Assembly (NCBI GenBank): GCA_963665785.1
Contig: OY762456.1
Span: 1,984,001 to 2,048,000, forward strand
Length of the DNA stretch: 64,000 nucleotides
Reading direction: 5' to 3'
DNA from: UBA7455 sp026713185
GTDB taxonomy: Bacteria > Pseudomonadota > Gammaproteobacteria > Pseudomonadales > Azotimanducaceae
The notes below the pieces were generated by a model that was given only the letters and a program-made list of their open reading frames with translations, was not told where the DNA came from and ran no database searches. This document shows positions 35,639 to 44,312 of the stretch, in pieces. A program made the translations under genes and the position numbers. Position 1 is the stretch's first letter; each line of letters begins with the position of its first letter.

Positions 35639-36889
35639 ATGGCCTTCAACCAGGACAGTATACTGACTGTACAACCAATTCCCGGGTTGCCTGACGAGGT
35701 AAACCAGATTCGGCTGGATACAGCAGAAATCGTGGGTCAACGAATTATCCCGAATGAACACATTCTGGCTCGTCGCTGGAGTGACAACACAGAGTCAAAA
35801 AGACTATGGACGGATATCACCAATGAAGTGAAGGAACGAAAATTGTGGGCGCCACATCTACCCCAGGAATACGGTGGCAACGACCTGGGTTTTCTTTCAC
35901 ATGCCTACATGAACGAAATTCTGGCCTGGAGTGGCGTGGCGGCGCCCATGTTTGGTGTTGTGGCCCCAAATTCCGGTAATCAGAAGGTCCTGGTACGCTA
36001 TGGCACACCGGAACAGAAAAAGAAGTGGCTGGCGCCATTGGTGGCGGGTGAAACGCAATCCTGCTTTTCCATGACAGAACCGGATAACGCAGGTTCTGAC
36101 CCTAGGTCGATTCAGACCAGAGCCGTGAGAGACGGTGATGAATGGGTCATTAACGGTCACAAGTGGTTTACTTCCAATGGCGTTCGGGCGGACTGGGCTC
36201 TGGTAATGGCGCGAACAGAAGAACCGGATGGGGCAGGGGGCACCAATGAGAAGATGTCGCAGTTCATCGTGCCGACAGACTCTCCGGGATTTGAGATCAT
36301 CCGTAGCGTTCCGGTCTGGGGGCATACCGGAGGGCATCACTGTGAGATCAAGTATACCAATGTCCGCATCCCCTATGAGAACATACTTGGACGGGAAGGC
36401 CAGGGTCATGCGGCTGCCCAGGAGCGACTGGGCGCCGGCCGTGTTTATCATTGTATGAACAGTATTGGCAAAATGTGGCGCGCATTCGATTTGATGGTGA
36501 AACGCAGTATCGAAAGACAGGTACACGGCGGCAAACTCGAAACCAAACAGTTCATTCAGGGATTTATTGCCGAATCCTATATGGACATTCAGGCTGCCCG
36601 GTTAATGACGATTCACTGCGCCGAGGTCATAGAGAGCGGCGCCGACGCCAGAACCGAGATTTCTTCCATCAAGGTATTCGTTCCTGCTGCATTCACCCGG
36701 GTTGTCGACCGTGCGATACAGGTGTTTGGCGCCAAAGGGGTATCAGGCGATACACCACTGGCCAGCATGTATCTGGGCGCACGAACGCTCAGAATTGCTG
36801 ATGGACCCGATGAGGTACACAAAATACTCATCGCCAAAAATGTACTTAAACACTATCACAATGGTCTCTCCTGGGATTTTGGAATTTAA
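35639..36889 (+). CDS. Acyl-CoA dehydrogenase
   Basis: This FAD enzyme introduces the alpha-beta double bond in an acyl-CoA and passes electrons to ETF. The 416-residue sequence shows the family order: helical N-terminal domain, QSCFSMTEPDNAGSDPRSIQTRA, WVINGHKWFTSNG, and a helical C-terminal domain with AIQVFGAKGVSGDTPLASMY and RIADGPDEVHKILIA. A strong AAGGAG site precedes the ATG. It resembles members with long- or branched-chain or unusual acyl-CoA substrates, which cannot be fixed from sequence. The downstream SDR follows after 15 bases. EtfBA and ETF-QO at 41.7-45.2 kb would accept its electrons. Confidence 0.93.
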   Translation: MAFNQDSILTVQPIPGLPDEVNQIRLDTAEIVGQRIIPNEHILARRWSDNTESKRLWTDITNEVKERKLWAPHLPQEYGGNDLGFLSHAYMNEILAWSGVAAPMFGVVAPNSGNQKVLVRYGTPEQKKKWLAPLVAGETQSCFSMTEPDNAGSDPRSIQTRAVRDGDEWVINGHKWFTSNGVRADWALVMARTEEPDGAGGTNEKMSQFIVPTDSPGFEIIRSVPVWGHTGGHHCEIKYTNVRIPYENILGREGQGHAAAQERLGAGRVYHCMNSIGKMWRAFDLMVKRSIERQVHGGKLETKQFIQGFIAESYMDIQAARLMTIHCAEVIESGADARTEISSIKVFVPAAFTRVVDRAIQVFGAKGVSGDTPLASMYLGARTLRIADGPDEVHKILIAKNVLKHYHNGLSWDFGI

Positions 36890-36904
36890 GGACAGGTAAA
36901 CGAT

Positions 36905-37726
36905 ATGGCAGTTTCAGTCAATAAAAATGGAATACTGGCGGGCAAGGTTGCGGTGGTTACCGGCGCCAGTCGTGGTATTGGTGAGGCTATCGCCTACCGG
37001 TACGCACAGGAAGGTGCCCGTGTGGTGGTTTCCGCCAGGACAGTGGAGGATGGAGATCATATTCTACCGGGCAGTATTAATTCAGTGGTCAAACATATTC
37101 GTGATGCCGGAGGAGAAGCCCATGCAGTCCGTGCCGACCTCGCAGTTGCTGATCATCGAACCAACCTGGTCCGGGAAACACAAGAGGTCTTTGGCTCCGT
37201 CGATATACTGGTGAACAACGCTGCCGTCACTTATTTTGTTCCCATAGAATCGTTCAGGGAAAAACACTTTCGTCTGATGATGGAGGTCCAGGTTTACGGT
37301 CCTCTTCACCTTGCACAGTTGGTGTTGCCATCCATGATCGAGCAGAAGTCAGGCTGGATATTGAATATTTCTTCCCATGCAGCGATTCATCCACAAAAGG
37401 ATGTTACTGGCCGTGGTGGAACTGTTTACGGTATGTGCAAAGCCGCATTGGAACGATTCACCACGGGGCTTGCCTCCGAGGTATACAATGACAATATCGG
37501 TATCAATGTGATTTCACCAGGGTTGGTAAAAACACCGGGGGTGATGCATCACAAGCTTGTAACTGATGAGACGCCCAGTGAGCGGATTACACCGGTTGAA
37601 CATATGGCAGAAGCCTGTTTGCGTCTGGTCCATGGTGATGCACGGGATATCACTGGCCGGATAACCTATGCCGCTGATGTACTGAAAGATTTCAACCTCG
37701 AACCGGCAGAGTTGATTACCGGTTAG
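36905..37726 (+). CDS. Short-chain dehydrogenase/reductase
   Basis: The 273-residue protein is a classical SDR: cofactor motif TGASRGIGEAIA, NNAA in VDILVNNAAVTYF, a Ser in ILNISSHAA and the catalytic YGMCK. An insertion after strand 2 (DGDHILPGSINSVVKHI) resembles SDRs with a longer cofactor-binding loop. The substrate is unknown, but tight linkage with an acyl-CoA dehydrogenase suggests an acyl-chain or hydroxyacyl intermediate. Its 3' end is convergent with metA, 24 bases away. Confidence 0.88.
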   Translation: MAVSVNKNGILAGKVAVVTGASRGIGEAIAYRYAQEGARVVVSARTVEDGDHILPGSINSVVKHIRDAGGEAHAVRADLAVADHRTNLVRETQEVFGSVDILVNNAAVTYFVPIESFREKHFRLMMEVQVYGPLHLAQLVLPSMIEQKSGWILNISSHAAIHPQKDVTGRGGTVYGMCKAALERFTTGLASEVYNDNIGINVISPGLVKTPGVMHHKLVTDETPSERITPVEHMAEACLRLVHGDARDITGRITYAADVLKDFNLEPAELITG

Positions 37727-37750
37727 AGTAGGTTCTCGATAAAGAGTGTC

Positions 37751-38713
37751 TTAATTTCCGTGAGAAGATACCATCGATAACGGTGTTCGCATCTCTTCGC
37801 CAATCTGACTGGCATCGAAGGGTGTCAACTGGTACACGTAATAGTTTAGCCAATTGGAGAAAAGCAGATTTCCATGGCTTCTCCATGTGACTATCGGTTC
37901 CTGCTGTGGATCATCATCCGGGAAGTAGTTTTCAGGTATCTCGGGGTTTATACCTGCTGCAAGATCCCTTTGATACTCGTCAAGCAGACAGCGAGGTTCA
38001 TATTCCGTATGACCGGTTACAAATAACTGTCTCCCGTCTTTACGCGCAAAAATGCAGGGTCCGGCAATATCGGAATCGGCGATAATCTCAAGATCATCTA
38101 TAGTCTGAATATCTTCTCTGCGCACTTCTGCATAGCGTGAGTGCGGAGCATCAAATACGTCATCAAATCCCCTGACGATCGGTGAGAGGGGATTCACCAG
38201 ATAGTGCGGATACACTCCGGATATTTTTTTGGGTAACAGGCATTTTGATACCTTGTAAAGATGCTGCATGGCGGCTTGAACTGCCCAGCAAAGAAACAAA
38301 ACGGACGTTACGTTCCGGTCTGCCCAATCCATGATCTCCCGAATGGGATTCCAGAAATTAACATCTTCAAAATCGACCTGACCCAACGGAGCACCGGTAA
38401 TAATCATGCCGTCATACTTCTCGTCCCTTATCGTATGGAAGTCCTCATAAAAAGTTTCCATATGCTCGATCGGGGTATTCTTTGATGGTCGGTCATTAAT
38501 CCGCATCAGTTCAATGTTGACCTGCAGGGGTGTATTAGAAAGCATGCGAAGGAGATGGATCTCGGTTTCTATTTTCTTTGGCATGAGATTGAGCAGGAGA
38601 ATCCGCAGGGGTCTGATATCCTGATGTTCCGCTACACTGCTGGTCATACAGAAAATATTTTCCTGACGCAGGATTTCAATGGCCGGTAATCCATCCGGAA
38701 TGTTGATTGGCAT
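37751..38713 (-). CDS. metA: Homoserine O-succinyltransferase
   Basis: MetA activates homoserine at the start of methionine synthesis. Numbering matches the E. coli enzyme closely: nucleophile Cys142 (VLFLCWAVQAA), His235 and Glu237 (VTGHTEYEP). The residue at position 111 is Gly (TGAPLGQVDF); Gly there goes with succinyl-CoA use, Glu with acetyl-CoA use, so succinyl-CoA is inferred. The gene lies behind a SAM-II-like riboswitch and an intrinsic terminator, so it should be switched off when SAM is abundant. Confidence 0.95.
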   Translation of the reverse strand: MPINIPDGLPAIEILRQENIFCMTSSVAEHQDIRPLRILLLNLMPKKIETEIHLLRMLSNTPLQVNIELMRINDRPSKNTPIEHMETFYEDFHTIRDEKYDGMIITGAPLGQVDFEDVNFWNPIREIMDWADRNVTSVLFLCWAVQAAMQHLYKVSKCLLPKKISGVYPHYLVNPLSPIVRGFDDVFDAPHSRYAEVRREDIQTIDDLEIIADSDIAGPCIFARKDGRQLFVTGHTEYEPRCLLDEYQRDLAAGINPEIPENYFPDDDPQQEPIVTWRSHGNLLFSNWLNYYVYQLTPFDASQIGEEMRTPLSMVSSHGN

Positions 38714-38745
38714 GGCAAGGTCCCCATGGCAGCTAATGATTATCC

Positions 38746-38779
38746 AAAAAAAAACCTACTCAGCATCCGCCAGAGTAGG
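38746..38779 (-). terminator. Intrinsic terminator in the metA leader
   Basis: Read on the minus strand, CCTACTC and GAGTAGG form a perfect 7-bp stem with an 11-base loop, followed by nine T. It lies 33 bases before the metA start codon and directly after the riboswitch-like core, so it can act as the off-state of the expression platform. Confidence 0.8.
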
Positions 38780-38785
38780 TCGCTA

Positions 38786-38837
38786 TCTCTTTAGCGGTAC
38801 TTCTATAGCGCCCGCAAGCTGAACTCAAATCGGCGCT
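38786..38837 (-). promoter_or_regulatory. SAM-II-like riboswitch upstream of metA
   Basis: On the minus strand the segment contains, in order, GCGCC (38836-38832), GATTTG, AGCTTGC, the complementary GGCGC (38812-38808) that closes helix P1, and CGCTAAA (38796-38790). The GATTTG, CTTGC and CGCTAAA elements with this P1 match what I know of the SAM-II (SAM-alpha) class, which sits upstream of metA/metX. A second inverted repeat (CGCTAT/ATAGCG) overlaps P1 and the 3' core and could be the alternative structure. The terminator follows within ten bases. Confidence 0.7.
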
Positions 38838-38960
38838 TATTGGGTCAATTCTATCCAATTTTAGACTTATGGGTCAATAAAAAACTGCATCCTGTCAAAG
38901 TTATGACTTGAATAATGGCTTCGATCAGGTTTAACCTCTTCGTTTTCAACAGGGAAAATC

Positions 38961-39383
38961 ATGTCAGAAAAATCAGGACCACTGCCCGTCGTCAATTGGC
39001 TTAAAGGAGCGGGCACCGATGATCCTTATATAGAAGGACACAAGTGTACCGTCTGTGGCGCCATTTATCTGGGTGAGCGGTCAAATTGCTCAAGTTGCGG
39101 TTCCCGGGACCAGATTGAGGCAGTTCGTCTGGGCAACAAGGGAAAACTTTATTCATACTGTATTGTGCATCGGAGCTTTCCAGGTATTGAGGTACCCTAT
39201 ATATCCGCCATAGTCGATCTTGAGGGTGGTGGTACCGTCAAGGGCAACTTGATCAATATCGATCCGGAACCGGAAAACATCCAGTTTGATATGCCTGTGG
39301 ATGTGGTCTTCAAGGATGCACTGGGGCGGAAAGACAGAGACGGGAACAGCTATATCAGTTATTTTTTTCAGCCCGCGGCCTGA
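38961..39383 (+). CDS. DUF35 zinc-ribbon/OB-fold protein, thiolase partner
   Basis: The 140-residue protein has a rubredoxin-like zinc ribbon (Cys29, Cys32, Cys43, Cys46 in CTVCGAIYLGERSNCSSC) and an OB-fold (GKLYSYCIVHRSFPGIEVPY...VKGNLINID). Proteins of this kind form complexes with SCP2/thiolase-type enzymes and act as acyl-CoA-binding partners. The thiolase gene follows after 84 bases on the same strand. An AGGGAAAA site precedes the ATG. The short gap contains a partial duplicate of the preceding 3' end (AGTTATTTTTTTCAGCCC and AGTAATTTTTTTCAGCCC). Confidence 0.85.
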   Translation: MSEKSGPLPVVNWLKGAGTDDPYIEGHKCTVCGAIYLGERSNCSSCGSRDQIEAVRLGNKGKLYSYCIVHRSFPGIEVPYISAIVDLEGGGTVKGNLINIDPEPENIQFDMPVDVVFKDALGRKDRDGNSYISYFFQPAA

Positions 39384-39467
39384 AACGGAGAAGGCAACAG
39401 TTAAATCAGTAATTTTTTTCAGCCCTCGGACTTAAACGGTAATACTTGAGTTCATAAGGAGAGACAT

Positions 39468-40610
39468 ATGAGTGATGTATACATTATGGGAGTCGACATG
39501 ATCAAATTTGGTCGATTTCCGGAGAAAACGGTACCGCAACTGGGCGCCCAGGCTGCATTGATGGCAATGGATGATGCTGGATTGACCATTAGCGATATGG
39601 AAGCGCTTTACTGCGGTAATCTTGGTCAGGCAAGCAGCATGGTCGGTCAGAGAATCCTGCAGGAGATCGGTCAGACGGGTATCGCTGTAGTGAACTGCGC
39701 CAACGCCTGTGCCACTGGTGCGACCGCATTTCGCGAAGCCTGGATGTCGGTGAAAGCCGGTGTTTTTGATGTGGTGCTGGCTGTGGGTGTAGAGCAGATG
39801 GGTAAGGGACTGCTGGGCGGTACCGGCAGCGGTTCTGGAATTCCAAAGGAAGGCCTGCTGGGTTCGGGAACGATGCCGGCAGTGTTTGCCGAGGCTGGCA
39901 TGGAACACGCAAGGAACCACGGGACAACGTTTGAACAATTCGCCAAAGTTTCGGTGAAGAACCATCACCACTCTACGATGAATCCGAAAGCAATGTACCA
40001 GATAGAAACACCTCTTGATGTGGTGATGAATGCAGAAATGATTTCCTATCCCAACACCAAACTGATGTGTTCCGTCAACGTGGACGGTTCGGCGGCCGCA
40101 GTGCTGGTCAGTGAGAAGAAGGCCAGGGAACTCGGCATGGAACGGGCTGTCAAGGTTCGGGCATCGGTTCTCACAAGTGACCCGTATTCCGACCGGGATC
40201 TTGTGATGCCTGATGTCAATGCGGTTACCCGGAAGGCAGCCGCTCAGGCCTATGAGATGGCCGGTGTAGGTCCAGAGGACGTTAACCTGGTTGAGTTGCA
40301 TGACTGCTTTGCAACGGCGGAAATCCTGCATTATGAAAACCTGGGTCTGTGCGCTGATGGCGAAGCAGGGAGTATGATTGATAGTGGAGAAGTAGCGCTG
40401 GGAGGCAAGGTGCCTGTCAATGTATCCGGAGGGCTGTTGTCCAAAGGGCATCCATTGGGTGCAACAGGGATTGCCAATATCTACGAGGTCAGTACTCATC
40501 TGCGTGGAGAGGCTGACAAACGTCAGGTGGAGGGCGCCAGAATTGGCATGACCCATGTCATTGGCCTGGGTAGTGCCTGTGGTATCCATATTCTGGAAAA
40601 AGTCGCCTGA
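39468..40610 (+). CDS. Thiolase-family (SCP-x-like) enzyme
   Basis: The 380-residue protein carries a thiolase nucleophile at Cys81 (NCANACATGATAF), the HDCFATAE motif, and the terminal GGLLSKGHPLGATGIAN. The short form with an upstream DUF35 partner belongs to the SCP-x or archaeal-type thiolase group, used in acyl-CoA condensation or cleavage. It fits the acyl-CoA dehydrogenase and ETF genes in this region. A GGAGAG ribosome-binding site precedes the ATG. A long antisense ORF covering it is not a gene. Confidence 0.9.
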   Translation: MSDVYIMGVDMIKFGRFPEKTVPQLGAQAALMAMDDAGLTISDMEALYCGNLGQASSMVGQRILQEIGQTGIAVVNCANACATGATAFREAWMSVKAGVFDVVLAVGVEQMGKGLLGGTGSGSGIPKEGLLGSGTMPAVFAEAGMEHARNHGTTFEQFAKVSVKNHHHSTMNPKAMYQIETPLDVVMNAEMISYPNTKLMCSVNVDGSAAAVLVSEKKARELGMERAVKVRASVLTSDPYSDRDLVMPDVNAVTRKAAAQAYEMAGVGPEDVNLVELHDCFATAEILHYENLGLCADGEAGSMIDSGEVALGGKVPVNVSGGLLSKGHPLGATGIANIYEVSTHLRGEADKRQVEGARIGMTHVIGLGSACGIHILEKVA

Positions 40611-40623
40611 CACTACCCGCCGT

Positions 40624-41109
40624 ATGCGTATTGGCGTTGTCTCCGACACTCATAACAACCTTCGAAACTGCCGACGGATTGTTGGCTTGTTCAACGAGGC
40701 AGGCGTTGATCGGGTTGTGCACACTGGTGATATTACCCAGGCAAAAACCATTGATGTATTTGCCGGGTTAAACATGTCCATGACCGGTGTTTTCGGCAAC
40801 AATGACCTGGAACGGGACTCGCTTGATGAGTCTATCGCCCGTCATGGTTTCCACTTTACCGAACCTCCACTGACGCTTGAATGGGCGGGTCGGCGAATCG
40901 TGGTGGTGCATGATCCGTTGACGCTGGATGAGCAGAATTCCGCTGACTGCGATGTGATACTGCACGGTCATACCCATCGACAGGTGATTCAATATGATTG
41001 CCGACAACTGACATTTAATCCCGGTGAATGTGCAGGCATGATGTCGGGATATAACGCCATCGGCATCGTCGACCTCCAGAGGATGGAAACTGAAGTGCTG
41101 TATTTCTGA
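40624..41109 (+). CDS. YfcE/MJ0936-type metallophosphoesterase
   Basis: The 161-residue protein has the metal-binding motifs of calcineurin-like phosphoesterases: VVSDTHNN, VVHTGDITQ, GVFGNNDLE and ILHGHTHR, ending with NPGECAG. The ATG at 40624 places DTH at the usual distance from the N-terminus. Family members hydrolyse phosphodiesters in vitro, and their natural substrates are mostly unknown. The last base of the stop codon is the first base of the DUF1285 start codon, so the two are coupled. Confidence 0.88.
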   Translation: MRIGVVSDTHNNLRNCRRIVGLFNEAGVDRVVHTGDITQAKTIDVFAGLNMSMTGVFGNNDLERDSLDESIARHGFHFTEPPLTLEWAGRRIVVVHDPLTLDEQNSADCDVILHGHTHRQVIQYDCRQLTFNPGECAGMMSGYNAIGIVDLQRMETEVLYF

Positions 41110-41672
41110 TGGTTGAACAGGTTCCGTATTCTCTGCTGGCAGAACTGGAAAACGTCAGGAATAAAAGCAAACCACCTATCCACCTGTGGCGCCCGGACTA
41201 CGTCAATGACATTGACATGACCATCGAAGCTGACGGGAGTTGGACTTATATGGGTACTCCGATTACCCGTCACCGGCTCTCTCATCTTTTTTCAACCGTG
41301 TTACGCCGTGAAGATGATGGCGACTACTACCTCGTTACACCGGTGGAAAAGTGTCGCATCACGGTCAGAGATGCTCCATTTCTTGCAGTTCTCCTGCAGG
41401 TGACAGGAGAAGGCAGGGAGCAGTCTCTGCAGTTTACAACCAATATGGCTGATGAATTGACAGCAGATGCTGAGCATCCACTCCGTATCGATGAGTCTGG
41501 TTCTCCTTCGCCTTACATCATGGTCCGCAATGGACTGGAGGCAAAGTTGACCCGCAGTGTTTATTATCAACTTGCTGAAAGGGTTGTGCAGGAAAATGAT
41601 CAATGGGGTGTCTGGAGCAGGAATGTGTTTTTCCCTCTGGCAGCAGTCCAGTCATGCGTCCGGGAACTGTGA
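41109..41672 (+). CDS. DUF1285 protein
   Basis: The 187-residue protein (PPIHLWRPDYVNDIDMTIEA, WTYMGTPITRHRLSHLFSTV, LRREDDGDYYLVTPVEKCRI) matches the DUF1285 family of proteobacterial cytoplasmic proteins of unknown function. There is no signal peptide or membrane segment. It shares a TGATG-type junction with the phosphoesterase gene and is convergent with ETF-QO 19 bases further on. Confidence 0.85.
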   Translation: MVEQVPYSLLAELENVRNKSKPPIHLWRPDYVNDIDMTIEADGSWTYMGTPITRHRLSHLFSTVLRREDDGDYYLVTPVEKCRITVRDAPFLAVLLQVTGEGREQSLQFTTNMADELTADAEHPLRIDESGSPSPYIMVRNGLEAKLTRSVYYQLAERVVQENDQWGVWSRNVFFPLAAVQSCVREL

Positions 41673-41675
41673 CCT

Positions 41676-41691
41676 GGGGTTACATGACCCC
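41676..41691. terminator. Hairpin between convergent genes
   Basis: GGGGT (41676-41680) and ACCCC (41687-41691) can form a short hairpin between the DUF1285 stop and the ETF-QO stop. It has only a weak T-tract, so it is at best a bidirectional terminator candidate. Confidence 0.3.
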
Positions 41692-43353
41692 TTACATATT
41701 GCCGTAATTTGGTCCACCGGCGCCCTCCGGGACGACCCAGTTGATATTCTGCGCCGGGTCCTTGATGTCACAGGTTTTACAATGAATGCAGTTCTGTGCA
41801 TTGATCTGAAAGATTGATGTCCCGTCTTCCTGCTCCAGTACTTCATAAACACCCGCGGGGCAGTACCGCTGGGCTGGTTCATCATAGAGGGGCAGGTTGG
41901 TTTGAATCGGAATGTCCGGGTTTTCCAATTGAAGATGGCATGGCTGATCTTCCTCATGTGACGTATTGGTAATGAACACCGAGGAGAGCTTGTCGAAACT
42001 GATTTTCCCATCCGGTTTGGGATAGTCCGGTTTCTTTGTCTTGCTGGCCAGTTTCAGTTGCGCGTGGTCTGGTTTGGGGTCAGTCAGTGTGAATGGCAGA
42101 TGGCCACGGAAAATATACTGATCAATCCAGACCATTGCGGAACCTGGCAACAGACCAAGCTTGTGTTGCAGTGGCATGGTGTTTCTGGCCTGGTACAACT
42201 CATCATACAGCCAGGAGCTTTTGTAACGTTCCGGGTAACCATTAAGAGTTTCCCCACCGGTGGATCCTCCCTTAACCGCTTCGTATACGGCTTCTGCGGC
42301 CATCATGCCGGATTTCATGGCGGTATGAGTGCCTTTCTGCTTCAGGTTATTGAGGAATCCTGCCTCATCTCCAACCAGCAGTCCTCCGGGCATGATCAGT
42401 TGTGGCAATGCCTGGAAGCCTCCCTTGATCACCGCCCGGGCGCCATAGGCCACACGTGTGCCGCCCTCCAGTGTCTGTCGAATGATTTTGTGCTGTTTGA
42501 ATCGTTGAAACTCGTCGAATGGGCTTAAATGCGGATTTGTGTAGCCCAGGTCGACAACCAGTCCCACGGTGACCTGATTGTTCTCCAGGTGGTACAGATA
42601 GGAACCACCCCCGGTTCCGCCTGCAAAGTGTCCCAGTGGCCAACCAATGGTGTGCATGACTTTGCCAGGGACATGTTTTACCGGGTCGATATCCCAGACT
42701 TCCTTAAAACCGATGCCGTAATGTTGCGTGTCCGCATTTGTTCTGAGATTGAATTTCTCCAGCAGTTGTTTGCCGAGATGACCGCGACAACCCTCAGCGA
42801 AAATGGTGTACTTTGCGTGTAATTCGTAGCCGGGCTGGAATGTGGATTTTTGTGTGCCGTCGGCGCTGACACCCATGTCACCGGTAGCGACTCCCTTGAT
42901 GGAACCATCATCGTGGTAAAGAACTTCACTGGCGGCGAACCCTGGGAAGAGCATGACTTCCAGTTCTTCTGCCTGTTCTCCCATCCAGCGGCAAAGATTG
43001 CCCAGACTTGTGGCGTGGGATCCGTCATTGTGCAGTGCGCGAGGCACCATCCATGAGGGCAATCGCATTCCCTGATGATCATCAACGAGATAATAAAAAT
43101 CATCCTTTGTCACCGGATTGTTCAGTGGAGCCCCACGTTCCTGCCAGTCGGGAATCAATTCGTCGAGTGCTTTTGGTTCAACAACTGCTCCCGAGAGAAT
43201 GTGGGCGCCAATTTCTGATCCTTTTTCCACAAGGCAAATAGTGAATTCATCACCTGCTTCCTTTACCAGTTGTGCGAACCTGATCGCCGCGGCAAGGCCG
43301 CCAGGACCACCGCCAACGACAACCAGATCAAATTCCATGAATTCTCGTTCCAT
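41692..43353 (-). CDS. Electron transfer flavoprotein-ubiquinone oxidoreductase
   Basis: ETF-QO moves electrons from reduced ETF to the membrane quinone pool. The 553-residue protein has an N-terminal FAD site (FDLVVVGGGPGGLAAAIRFAQ), LSGAVVEPKALDELIPDW, and a membrane-associated middle. The C-terminal 4Fe-4S ligands lie in YCPAGVYEV and CIHCKTCDIKDP, followed by NINWVVPEGAGGPNYGNM. Length and motifs are standard. It is divergent from etfBA, and a shared control region of about 200 bases (43354-43559) separates them, without a promoter I can assign confidently. Confidence 0.95.
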   Translation of the reverse strand: MEREFMEFDLVVVGGGPGGLAAAIRFAQLVKEAGDEFTICLVEKGSEIGAHILSGAVVEPKALDELIPDWQERGAPLNNPVTKDDFYYLVDDHQGMRLPSWMVPRALHNDGSHATSLGNLCRWMGEQAEELEVMLFPGFAASEVLYHDDGSIKGVATGDMGVSADGTQKSTFQPGYELHAKYTIFAEGCRGHLGKQLLEKFNLRTNADTQHYGIGFKEVWDIDPVKHVPGKVMHTIGWPLGHFAGGTGGGSYLYHLENNQVTVGLVVDLGYTNPHLSPFDEFQRFKQHKIIRQTLEGGTRVAYGARAVIKGGFQALPQLIMPGGLLVGDEAGFLNNLKQKGTHTAMKSGMMAAEAVYEAVKGGSTGGETLNGYPERYKSSWLYDELYQARNTMPLQHKLGLLPGSAMVWIDQYIFRGHLPFTLTDPKPDHAQLKLASKTKKPDYPKPDGKISFDKLSSVFITNTSHEEDQPCHLQLENPDIPIQTNLPLYDEPAQRYCPAGVYEVLEQEDGTSIFQINAQNCIHCKTCDIKDPAQNINWVVPEGAGGPNYGNM

Positions 43354-43559
43354 TCCCGTACTCCATACGATTCAAGCAGGTATTGTATGTAAACTGGCAG
43401 GTTAAAGGAAAGTACGCTGGTGGAACAGTATCATGCATCCTTAGATATACGAGACAGAACAGGGATGTTGATTCCGGGACCATAAATGGGCAGAATACGC
43501 GCTCTTTTCTGGCAGTATGTCCCTGATTACCATCAACCAGCAGCAAGCAGAGGAAGTAC

Positions 43560-44312
43560 ATGAAAGTTCTTGTAACGGCAAAGCGAGTTGTCGACTTCAA
43601 CGTTAATATTCGCGTATTAAGCGACAACACAGGTGTTGATCTAAACAATGTAAAGATGTCGGTGAATCCATTCGACGAAATAGCCATCGAGGAAGCCGTT
43701 CGATTGAAAGAGGCTGGCAAGGTGGAAGAGGTCATTGTCGTATCCGTTGGTACGAGTGCCTGTCAGGAACAGATTCGAACTGCACTGGCACTCGGTGCAG
43801 ACCGCGGTATTCTGGTGGAGACTGAAGAAGAGATGCAGCCTCTCGGTATTGCCAGGTTACTGAACGCAATAGTCGAAAAAGAATCGCCGGGTCTTGTCAT
43901 CCTGGGTAAACAGGCTATCGACGGTGATAACAGCCAGACTGGTCCCATGCTGGCGGCTATCGCAGGCATGTCCCAGGCTACCTTTGCGTCTCAGTTGGAA
44001 GTTGGAGACGGTACAGCAACGGTAACGCGGGAAGTTGACGGGGGCCTTGAGACTATTACCGTGAAATTGCCAGCAGTGATTACTACGGACCTCAGGCTGA
44101 ACGAGCCGCGTTATGCGTCACTGCCCAACATCATGAAGGCAAGGAGAAAACAGGTTGATATTTACACTCCCGAAGACCTGGCTGTTGACGTGACACCCCG
44201 GATCAAAACTTTGAAAGTTGAGCCGCCACCGGTAAGACAGGCGGGTGTTATCGTGGAAACGGTGGAAGAATTGGTGGACAAACTGAAAAATGAAGCAAAG
44301 GTAATCACATGA
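43560..44312 (+). CDS. etfB: Electron transfer flavoprotein beta subunit
   Basis: The 250-residue protein begins MKVLVTAKRVVDFNVNIRV and contains MSVNPFDEIAIEEAVRLKEAG, VILGKQAIDGDNSQTGPMLA and DLRLNEPRYASLPNIMKARRK, all typical of EtfB with its AMP site. An AGAGGAAG ribosome-binding site precedes the ATG. It overlaps etfA by four bases (ATGA). Confidence 0.96.
   Translation: MKVLVTAKRVVDFNVNIRVLSDNTGVDLNNVKMSVNPFDEIAIEEAVRLKEAGKVEEVIVVSVGTSACQEQIRTALALGADRGILVETEEEMQPLGIARLLNAIVEKESPGLVILGKQAIDGDNSQTGPMLAAIAGMSQATFASQLEVGDGTATVTREVDGGLETITVKLPAVITTDLRLNEPRYASLPNIMKARRKQVDIYTPEDLAVDVTPRIKTLKVEPPPVRQAGVIVETVEELVDKLKNEAKVIT

Noticed and set aside
39432..40649. 405-residue antisense ORF over the thiolase gene
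   Set aside because: It is the shadow of the well-supported thiolase frame. Its translation is rich in His and Cys in an unnatural way and has no recognisable motif or ribosome-binding site.
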